In this document: positions 35,201-40,454 of the stretch, in pieces
How positions within the stretch are numbered: position 1 is the first letter of the stretch
Layout: every line of letters starts with the position of its first letter
NCBI GenBank assembly: GCA_900317515.1
Contig: ONHA01000024.1
Location: 1 to 40,454 of the forward strand
Direction of reading: 5' to 3'
Length of the DNA stretch: 40,454 nt
DNA from: an uncultured Eubacteriales bacterium
GTDB taxonomy: Bacteria > Bacillota > Clostridia > Lachnospirales > Lachnospiraceae
Notes under the pieces: generated by a model
The model's database searches: none
Seen by the model: only the letters and a program-made list of their open reading frames with translations
Told to the model about the DNA's origin: nothing
Program-made: the position numbers and the translations under genes

Positions 35201-35786
35201 GATCGACAGAGGCGTTCCCGTTCCTCTGGAGGACCGGCTTGCGCTGCTCAAGTTCCTTGTGAAGAAGGAAAAACGGACCGCCCACGAGGAGGTCCAGATG
35301 GATGTCCTCCTCGAGGAATGCGTCGGAAAGGGTCTGCGCTTCCCGTTTTTCAGCGAACTGTCCGATGCGGCGCTGCGCCAGTACCACCTCGAGGACAAGG
35401 CTTTCGTCTTTGTCCCCGCGGAGCCGGGCGACGAGGTCGATCTCATCTATGCGCTCTCCTCGGGCGACGAGGAGAAGCATTTCCGCCGGATCCCCCTGAA
35501 GGAGATCTACCGGGGGCTCTTCGGCCGGGAATTCATTCTCTTCTACGGCGAGAAGCTGACCTGGTCGGCGGTGGTCCGCCATAAGGGAGAGGAGCGAACG
35601 ATACCGGAAACCGTCCTTACGGCCGGCCATGTGGACAGCCGGGGCGTGAGCCGCTATCAGCTCCTGAACCAGATACTGGCGGCAAGGGAGAAGGGTGACA
35701 CCGAGACGCTGAACAATAAGATGCGCGAGCTGCGCCGGGCCGAACTGGTCGTCGATGCGCTGTTTAAACTGGAGGAAGAGTCGTGA
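32247..35786 (+). CDS. large helical-repeat protein, DUF5717-like
   Basis: 1179 residues with no signal peptide or membrane helix, so probably cytoplasmic. The first 300 residues look beta-rich (ELYVNAEAPAGDVRRDKLRIRNAGESRLLGDVFV, then a second similar segment near 225-285, RVEAEGEFIELPKDRFSEEDF). From about 310 to 1000 it is a run of helix pairs like an alpha-solenoid (LMRDLIDYGTGVRTADEFANRT, ALELLRGISAHDF and so on). I match it from memory to the DUF5717 proteins of Lachnospiraceae; no function is known to me. The TTG start at 32247 has GAGGA upstream and lies 11 bases after polC. The stop overlaps the next gene by four bases. Confidence 0.7.
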   Translation: MIRTLGEEKDRRKDSGFTAITELYVNAEAPAGDVRRDKLRIRNAGESRLLGDVFVTTPRIRVKEKKIRGAEFEVPYLVNLEGLQPGEAAEGEILFSTNDGEYKVPVRVRAADRKLVGGGREIRNLDDFTALAEQNPAEALRIFESAGFYKLLTGETTRLHALAQGLKRSPVTRGSMEEFLVLAGKKDPVHLSGGFKAREFPAVSSSEKEVLRLVKSGWGCTDIRVEAEGEFIELPKDRFSEEDFFGSVLDIEYIIRAEKLSPGRNFGRIRIICPEGDFELPISASPVSAGDADEEPDTKKIRARLMRDLIDYGTGVRTADEFANRTRKNLAVWPGGEAPSALQLLGVYAEEKAGRHERALELLRGISAHDFTGESASVKAGFLYIGLMTGQLINDEETIIERIREWQTRNREDLYLTLMRLMTDPTLRRMPDRQSVYFYELYDMGVNSPLLYLAALRFYAEHPELFTRVDAFMWHMLAWGAKNLYLPEELALKVSYLTINDRKTGSIALRVLKAAFKLYDRDAILTAIVRLLIRFAPGDAESFPWFYKAVEREIQVTRLYTCFIEAMPEISREPIPKVILRYLMREDHISEKKRAFIYASVIKNRTRDPETYGMLLEMMREFADESLMRGRIGRDYAVLYRNFEETIGETGRGIRLAENIFTERIFTDDPRAREAAVYHYGLKNPDIYPLRNGEALIRCWTDDAAILFSDGRGRYFASSVVYTRETLMEKEPMLSALLAFGIPYPGLWLSSSVRNGKLKAVDVRTVDAFREMERSGLFADDFRDTVRKMLLTYYLDNAENETIDRYLTEIDLDDYARADRARFITLLIRRGFEEAAYELLRRCGAEGVTPEDLLTCADAMTEAFDNAYDETLLYICMQALRGEAVSEAVLIYLERWFDGAIADMLLIRKHLASMEITSGNLDDRILRRAAFTGTLLPRDAGVLFAYEKLAGNPEVSSAYADFECRKTFEEDGLISPDTAYLVSHLIDRGVPVPLEDRLALLKFLVKKEKRTAHEEVQMDVLLEECVGKGLRFPFFSELSDAALRQYHLEDKAFVFVPAEPGDEVDLIYALSSGDEEKHFRRIPLKEIYRGLFGREFILFYGEKLTWSAVVRHKGEERTIPETVLTAGHVDSRGVSRYQLLNQILAAREKGDTETLNNKMRELRRAELVVDALFKLEEES

Positions 35787-37048
35787 ATGAAGTCCGGAAT
35801 ATTATCATAGGCTTTATGCTCGGTGAAGAATGGTCCGATTACTGCTACTTCGACCGTCGGACGGGGGAGCCCGTGTCCCTTTTCCTGAGCGACGGGGCCG
35901 GGGGGGCTCATTTTCCGACCCGGCTGGCCTTTCTGCCGGTGAAAGAGAAGTGGTACACAGGCTCCGCCGCCTCCTTCTACGCGGAGTCCGAGGGCGGGCT
36001 TCTCATAAAGAATCTGTTTTCCGTCGTAAATGGGCACGAGGAGGTGACGCTTGGCTCGTTTACCTTCTCGCCGGAGGATATACTCACCGCCTTCTTAAGG
36101 GAGGCGCTTCGGGCAGCGGGGATCGTCGACCCGGGCAAGAGCATCGGGTGCCTCGCCGTGGCGGTCGATACACTCACGCCGGCCCTTGTGCACAATCTGC
36201 GGGCCGCGTTTGCAGCCCTGGGCTTAAGGCCCGACAGCTGCCGGATCATGAACAGGATGGCTGCATTTTACGGGTTCCTCAAGGGAGAGCGCAGGATGAT
36301 GCGGTCGGGGAACTGTGCGCTTCTTTCATTTTCGGAAAATGAAGTGATCTTCGAAGGCCTGACGGAAGAGTCCGAGGGCGGCGTCATGGTCTCCCGGGCA
36401 GTCCCGCGCAGAGTCTACGAGATCCCGGTGCAGGACGCTAAGCTCTATGACGTGACCACGGCCTCCTTCATAGGCCAGTGCCTCGACGCATCGCCGTTTA
36501 TGAATGTCCTCATCACGGGCAAGGGCTACGACAAGGAGATATTCAGGAAGACGACCGCGGAGATCTGCCGCGGACGGAAGGCCTACCTCGAGTCGGAGCT
36601 GTTCTCGAAAGGCGCCGCCTGGGCAACGTTTATCAGGACCGAGGGGACCGGCGACGACAGCTATTTCGCGGGGCCGGACGTCGTGCCCGCGGAGGTTACC
36701 ATGGATGTCCTGAAGCAGGGACGCCCGGCCGTTCTCTCCCTGATCCCGCGCGGGAGCCGCTGGTATGAGATCGAGGGAAGAGAGCGGATCCTGCTCGACG
36801 GGCGCGAGACGCTGCTCTTTACGATCACGAGGCCCGGCGGACGTGACCGGGCGGAGCTGCCGCTTGAGGGGCTTCCGAAACGGCCCGACAAGGCAACGTT
36901 TCTCATGCTTGAGTACAAGTGCCCGGACGAGGATACGCTCCTGATCACGGCGCGCGATCTCGGGTTCGGCGGGTTTTATCCGTCGGGCGGCCTTTCATTT
37001 TCCATGAAACTCGACCTTGGTGCGGCTGCGCCTTCTAAGGAGGAATGA
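35783..37048 (+). CDS. actin/Hsp70-like protein, DUF5716-like
   Basis: 421 residues, cytoplasmic. The N-terminus VRNIIIGFMLGEEWSDYCYFDRRTGEPVSL looks like the phosphate-1 strand turn of an Hsp70/actin-fold protein. A later pattern follows the chaperone layout: VPVKEKWY-like start of subdomain, VNGHEEVTLGSFTFSPEDILTAFLREALRAAG, then LAVAVDTLTPALVHNLRAAFAALGL, NCALLSFSENEVIF for the phosphate-2 strand and VLITGKGYDKEIF for the adenosine loop. The usual D-x-G and G-x-G-x-S residues are weak, so ATP binding is uncertain. It resembles the DUF5716 proteins of Lachnospiraceae. GTG start at 35783 with GGAGGAAG, overlapping the previous stop (GTGA). Confidence 0.65.
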   Translation: MNEVRNIIIGFMLGEEWSDYCYFDRRTGEPVSLFLSDGAGGAHFPTRLAFLPVKEKWYTGSAASFYAESEGGLLIKNLFSVVNGHEEVTLGSFTFSPEDILTAFLREALRAAGIVDPGKSIGCLAVAVDTLTPALVHNLRAAFAALGLRPDSCRIMNRMAAFYGFLKGERRMMRSGNCALLSFSENEVIFEGLTEESEGGVMVSRAVPRRVYEIPVQDAKLYDVTTASFIGQCLDASPFMNVLITGKGYDKEIFRKTTAEICRGRKAYLESELFSKGAAWATFIRTEGTGDDSYFAGPDVVPAEVTMDVLKQGRPAVLSLIPRGSRWYEIEGRERILLDGRETLLFTITRPGGRDRAELPLEGLPKRPDKATFLMLEYKCPDEDTLLITARDLGFGGFYPSGGLSFSMKLDLGAAAPSKEE

Positions 37049-37050
37049 CC

Positions 37051-37833
37051 ATGGCAGGATATCGGCTTTGTACCGGCAGGGAGGCCGCGAGGCCTTATTA
37101 TATCGAGTGCATCGGCACGAGTATCGGGACGATCGAGGAGCTTTGCTTCTTTTTCTATGAATATATGCCTCTCATAGACGCGAGCGTGATGAACGAGGCG
37201 CTCACGCGCTGGGTGGCGGCGGAGCTTCAGCTTGAGGAGACCGCCGGGCAGATGGAGGAGGCGCTCAGGAACCGGATGGACTGTGCGGGCTTTGTGCTGC
37301 CGGTGTTTGAGGCGGCAGGCTGGCTCGACAACAAGGAGATGGCGGCCTATAAGATGAGGCTCGACCGGTTCTTTGCGGAGAGCCCGGCCGTCCGCCTTAA
37401 AATGAAAGGCGACGCCCTGGTGCGCTGCGGCCGCATGAATGCGGCGTCGGCGATCTATCGGCAGATCATAGACGAGAGCGCTCATCTGAAACTCGCGAAG
37501 GAGTTTCTGGCCTCGGTCTGGTACAATAAGGGAGTCGCGGAGATCAAAATGCTTCTCTACGCGGAGGCGCTTTCGTCCTTCAAGACGGCGGTGCGGCTTT
37601 GCGAGAAGCCGCTCTATGTGAGGTCCGTTCTTCTTGTGCTGGGGCTTTCGAAGCCCAGGGACAAGTATGTGGAGGAGGCGGCTGCCTTCAACCCGGACCC
37701 GGAGGTGAGCAAGGAGGCGGATAGCCTGCTTCAGTTCGTGAGGGGCGACGCCGGGAATATCCGGCTGCCGAAGGACCCGGACGCGTTCATACGGGAGAGC
37801 GTTGAGGCGTATCACGTTGCGACGGGGGTGTGA
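37051..37833 (+). CDS. TPR-like protein of the DUF5716/5717 cassette
   Basis: 260 residues, soluble and largely helical. Residues about 125-205 look like two or three tetratricopeptide-type helix pairs (KGDALVRCGRMNAASAIYRQIID, then ASVWYNKGVAEIKMLLYAEALSSFKTAVRLC). The N-terminal 120 residues (YRLCTGREAARPYYIECIGTSIGTIEELCFFFYEYMP) are conserved-looking but unassigned. I chose the ATG at 37051 because AAGGAGG is seven bases upstream; the ATG at 37045 is too close to it. It overlaps or abuts the stop of the DUF5716-like gene, so all three genes form one translationally coupled block. A palindromic repeat follows. Confidence 0.7.
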   Translation: MAGYRLCTGREAARPYYIECIGTSIGTIEELCFFFYEYMPLIDASVMNEALTRWVAAELQLEETAGQMEEALRNRMDCAGFVLPVFEAAGWLDNKEMAAYKMRLDRFFAESPAVRLKMKGDALVRCGRMNAASAIYRQIIDESAHLKLAKEFLASVWYNKGVAEIKMLLYAEALSSFKTAVRLCEKPLYVRSVLLVLGLSKPRDKYVEEAAAFNPDPEVSKEADSLLQFVRGDAGNIRLPKDPDAFIRESVEAYHVATGV

Positions 37834-37936
37834 TTCAACGTACAGGGACGGTTCTTCGCCGCGAGGGACGGTTCTCCTCCGCGAGGGACGGTTCTTCTCA
37901 GCGAAGAACCGTCCCTCGCGGAGGAGAACCGTCCCT
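37834..37936. repeat. GGGACGGTTCT palindromic element, copy 3
   Basis: A perfect 34-bp inverted repeat (37864-37897 with 37903-37936) around a 5-base loop, the same arm and loop length as copy 1 but different linkers. An extra GGGACGGTTCT module precedes it (37845-37863). The left end TTCAACGTACAGGGACGG starts right after the TPR gene stop. GCGGCATTTTT follows the right arm, so it may end transcription. Confidence 0.92.
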
Positions 37937-37972
37937 GCGGCATTTTTATGCAAAATTACGGGAAAAAAGGGC

Positions 37973-38001
37973 TTCACTTTAGCGTGCTAACATGGTAATA
38001 T
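37973..38001 (+). promoter_or_regulatory. promoter of the amino-acid importer operon
   Basis: TTCACT (37973-37978), a 17-base spacer and TAATAT (37996-38001), 44 bases before the start codon. Confidence 0.7.
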
Positions 38002-38044
38002 GGTAACTGACTAACGCAAACCATTATCATGGAGGAGATTATTT

Positions 38045-38980
38045 ATGAAAAAGAAACTTGCGCTTCTCACCGCTGCGCTCATGATCACGGCTTCCGTCGC
38101 CGGCTGCGGCTCTTCGGGCTCCACGGCCCCGACCGCTTCCACGGCTGCATCTACCGCGGCATCCACCGCTGCAGAGAGCACCGCTGCCGAGTCCACGGCC
38201 GCTGCATCCACGGCTGAAACTGCTTCCGCAGCCTCCTATGTCTTCCTCGAGGAGGACCTCGGCGTCGAGTCCTACGCGATTGGCTTCCGCGTGGGCGACG
38301 AAGAGCTTGCCGAGACCGTCAGCGGCGCTGTTCAGGCACTCGTCTTAAACGGCACCTACGACAAGATCGGCGAGAAGTATCCGGACATCAAGGATTACCT
38401 CTGCCTGACTGCGGACGACATCGACGCGTCCACCCTTCCGGAGGAAGGCTCCGGTGACCCGAACTACACCTTCAAGCACGGCTTCGACCTCGACTATCCG
38501 CCGTACTCCTACCTGCAGGATGACGGCTCCGTCGGCGGCTTCGACGTCGAGCTCTGCCAGGCGGTCTGCGAGTACCTCGGCTGGGGCTACGAGTCCGTAC
38601 CGTTCAACTGGGACGCCAAGGACATGGAGCTGAACGCGAAGAGCTGCGACTGCATCTGGTCCGGCTTCACCAAGGAAGGCCGTGAGGACGATTACACCTG
38701 GGGCATCACCTACTCCAACAACACCCAGGGCATCCTGGTGCCGGCTGACTCCGATATCAAGACCCTTGCGGACCTCTCCGGCAAGATCGTCGGCGTCCAG
38801 ACCGCGACATCCGCCTATGACATGCTCGAGGATTCCAAGAAGGATCTCGCTGACACCTTCGCTGAGCTGAAGGTTTACGAGACCTACACGATCGCTTTCA
38901 ACGACCTTAAGGCCGGCGCGATCGATGCGATCGCGATCGACATGACCGCAGGTTCCTTCCTGATTTCCGGCGCCAACTGA
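38045..38980 (+). CDS. amino-acid ABC importer substrate-binding lipoprotein, apparently circularly permuted
   Basis: 311 residues. The signal peptide ends in the lipobox SVAGC (Cys 21) and is followed by a Ser/Thr/Ala-rich linker (22-64). The family 3 binding fold is present, but its parts are out of order. Residues 65-121 (YVFLEEDLGVESYAIGFRVG, then the helix and NGTYDKIGEKYPD) match the segment that normally ends these proteins. Residues 140-311 then run from the usual beginning (FKHGFDLDYPPYSYLQDDGS, GGFDVELCQAV) through NWDAKDMELN and IKTLADLSGKIVGVQT to IDAIAIDMTAGSFLISGAN. The protein stops where that moved segment would normally follow. A permease and ATPase gene follow, so it is probably functional. 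Likely a polar amino acid binder. Confidence 0.85.
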   Translation: MKKKLALLTAALMITASVAGCGSSGSTAPTASTAASTAASTAAESTAAESTAAASTAETASAASYVFLEEDLGVESYAIGFRVGDEELAETVSGAVQALVLNGTYDKIGEKYPDIKDYLCLTADDIDASTLPEEGSGDPNYTFKHGFDLDYPPYSYLQDDGSVGGFDVELCQAVCEYLGWGYESVPFNWDAKDMELNAKSCDCIWSGFTKEGREDDYTWGITYSNNTQGILVPADSDIKTLADLSGKIVGVQTATSAYDMLEDSKKDLADTFAELKVYETYTIAFNDLKAGAIDAIAIDMTAGSFLISGAN

Positions 38981-39015
38981 TCGGGAGCTTCATTTTCTTA
39001 AAACATTCAAAGCCA

Positions 39016-39044
39016 CGGGCCGCTCACGGCGGCCCGCGCTTTTT
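39016..39044 (+). terminator. attenuating hairpin between binding protein and permease
   Basis: An 8-bp GC-rich stem CGGGCCGC/GCGGCCCG (39016-39023 with 39029-39036), then CGC and five T residues. It would let the binding-protein mRNA exceed that of the permease and ATPase, as is common in such operons. Confidence 0.65.
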
Positions 39045-39059
39045 GTAAGGAGGCAATAG

Positions 39060-39707
39060 ATGACCTTATCCACCATGCTGTCCTCGATGGGCGAGGGCAT
39101 GCTCCGCACATGCGCCATTTTCTTTCTGACGATCCTTTTCTCCATGCCTCTCGGCATGGTCATCATGTTCCTGCGCCGGTCCCGCTTCAGGCTCGTGCGG
39201 GAGATCACCAAGCTCTACATCGCGATCATGCGCGGAACCCCGCTCATGCTGCAGCTCCTCATGTGGTACTTCGGACCTTACTACCTTTTCGGCATGTCGA
39301 TCCGCGGCTACCGCTTTCCGGCCATCATCATCGGTTTCTCGATGAACTACGCGGCCTACTTCGCGGAGATCTACCGCGGCGGTATCGAGACCATCCCGAA
39401 GGGTCAGTACGAGGCCGCCGAGGTGCTCGGGTACAGCAAGGCGCAGACATTTTTCAAGATCATTCTGCCTCAGGTGATGAAGGCCATCCTGCCCTCCGTG
39501 ACAAATGAAATCATCACCCTGGTCAAGGACACCTCCCTCGCCTTCACGCTGGCCTACAACGAGATGTTCTCGATTGCGAAGCAGATCGCGGCGTCCCAGA
39601 CCTCCTTCGTCCCGTTCATCATCGCGGGCGTGTTCTATTTCATTGCCAACTACGCCGTCGCGTTCGTCATGGAGCGCATCGAGAAGGCGTTCGACTATTA
39701 CAAGTAA
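39060..39707 (+). CDS. amino-acid ABC transporter permease
   Basis: 215 residues of the HisM/GlnP family with about five membrane helices. [18 protein letters not shown] is the conserved R-G-T-P-x-x-x-Q block, and [34 protein letters not shown] is the EAA loop that docks on the ATPase. AAGGAGG lies upstream of the ATG. It is followed 16 bases later by the ATPase gene and preceded by an attenuating hairpin. A single permease gene implies a homodimer. Confidence 0.93.
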   Translation: MTLSTMLSSMGEGMLRTCAIFFLTILFSMPLGMVIMFLRRSRFRLVREITKLYIAIMRGTPLMLQLLMWYFGPYYLFGMSIRGYRFPAIIIGFSMNYAAYFAEIYRGGIETIPKGQYEAAEVLGYSKAQTFFKIILPQVMKAILPSVTNEIITLVKDTSLAFTLAYNEMFSIAKQIAASQTSFVPFIIAGVFYFIANYAVAFVMERIEKAFDYYK

Positions 39708-39723
39708 GAAGGGAGGATATGCA

Positions 39724-40454
39724 ATGATCCTGGAAATGAAAAACATTCGCAAATCCTTCGGCGGACTGGAAGTCTTAAAGGATATCAGCATGAACGTCGA
39801 CTCCGGCGAGGTCGTATCCATCATCGGGCCCTCCGGCTCGGGCAAGAGTACGCTTCTTCGCTGCGCGACCTTCCTCGAGCAGGCGGACGCCGGCACGATC
39901 AGCTACATGGGAAAATCCGCCATGCACACCAATGAGAAGGGCGAGGCGGTCTACGTGCACCGCACGGAGCTGAATGAGATCAAGCGCTATTTCGGCCTGG
40001 TCTTCCAGCAGTTCAACCTGTTCCCTCACTATTCGGTCCTGAAGAACATCACGGACGCGCCTCTGCACGTCCAGAAGCGGCCGAAGGAGGAGGTGCACGC
40101 GGAGGCCATGGAGCTCCTCCGGAAAATGAACCTCGAAAACCGCGCCGACGCCTACCCCTGCCAGCTCTCAGGCGGCCAGCAGCAGCGCGTCGCGATCGCG
40201 AGAGCCCTGGCGCTCAAGCCCTCGATCCTCTTCTTCGATGAGCCGACCTCCGCGCTCGACCCCGAGCTCACCGGTGAGGTCCTGAAAGTCATCCGCCAGC
40301 TGGCGGAGGAGAAGATGACCATGGTGGTCGTCACGCACGAGATGCCTTTCGCGCGGGCGGTCAGCAACCGGGTCATTTTCATGGACAAGGGCGTCATCGT
40401 CGAGCAGGGCGATCCCGAGGAAGTCTTCGGAAACCCGAAGCAGGAGAGAACCGT
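39724..40454 (+). CDS. amino-acid ABC transporter ATP-binding protein (partial)
   Basis: GlnQ/HisP-type ATPase of the importer, with 243 residues visible and the 3' end cut by the window. Walker A is GPSGSGKST, the Q-loop is [17 protein letters not shown], the signature [15 protein letters not shown], Walker [15 protein letters not shown] and the switch His is in [10 protein letters not shown]. All catalytic residues are intact. Only a few residues should be missing, since NPKQERT is normally close to the C-terminus. GGGAGG precedes the ATG. Confidence 0.95.
   Translation, partial: MILEMKNIRKSFGGLEVLKDISMNVDSGEVVSIIGPSGSGKSTLLRCATFLEQADAGTISYMGKSAMHTNEKGEAVYVHRTELNEIKRYFGLVFQQFNLFPHYSVLKNITDAPLHVQKRPKEEVHAEAMELLRKMNLENRADAYPCQLSGGQQQRVAIARALALKPSILFFDEPTSALDPELTGEVLKVIRQLAEEKMTMVVVTHEMPFARAVSNRVIFMDKGVIVEQGDPEEVFGNPKQERT

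Noticed and set aside
38237-38407. Duplicate or fused second domain in the binding lipoprotein
   Set aside because: The segment is not repeated at the C-terminus, so permutation explains the order better than duplication.

Overview
The window is about 40 kb of a GC-rich (roughly 60%) Gram-positive genome that looks like a member of the Lachnospiraceae (Clostridia). The signs are PolC as replicative polymerase, a tRNA-sensing T-box leader, an L10 leader before rplJL, L1-type operator motifs, AGGAGG ribosome sites, and a pair of large proteins that resemble the DUF5717 and DUF5716 families I know from Lachnospiraceae. It is ordinary chromosome with no prophage, conjugative element, CRISPR array or intact insertion sequence, but it carries several unusual genes and a family of palindromic repeats.

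Layout. 1-530: partial tcdA (-). 678-1580: EamA transporter. 1620-2627: asnA (-), sharing a bidirectional terminator with the transporter. 2882-8315: operon of a heterodimeric ABC exporter and an RsiV-like membrane protein. 8327-8399: palindromic repeat, then tRNA-Val (-). 8638-9762: a GDPD-acylphosphatase fusion. 9772-13373: rpmG-secE-nusG-rplK-rplA, then rplJ-rplL with its own promoter, leader and attenuator. This ends in a terminator without rpoBC. 13399-16226: a small Ig-like protein (-), a PHP-type tyrosine phosphatase and a Wzz-like membrane protein. 16384-16455: tRNA-Gly, then a lipoprotein related to the RsiV-like protein. 18800-18977: composite repeat. 18992-20776: Trp T-box and a TrpB2-type synthase. 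20804-23559: trmL, an SGNH hydrolase and pgi. 23649-23728: second palindromic repeat. 23809-25338: malQ. 25411-37833: a tightly packed seven-gene unit thyA-folA-ispG-polC-DUF5717-DUF5716-TPR protein. 37844-37936: third palindromic repeat. 38045-40454: amino-acid ABC importer, ATPase cut by the window end.

How the genes fit together. thyA, folA and polC link thymidylate supply to replication. The three genes after polC overlap one another or nearly so, and form an uncharacterised cassette: a long helical-repeat protein, an actin/Hsp70-like protein and a TPR-like protein. It is my best candidate for an undescribed system. The ribosomal cluster shows two layers of RNA feedback, L1 motifs and the L10 leader.

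The strongest oddities are these. PolC keeps its inserted exonuclease domain, but every catalytic residue of it appears replaced. The amino-acid-binding lipoprotein looks circularly permuted. A GDPD is fused to acylphosphatase. Three long perfect palindromes share a left end. The word GAAAATGA/TCATTTTC is far more frequent than base composition predicts.
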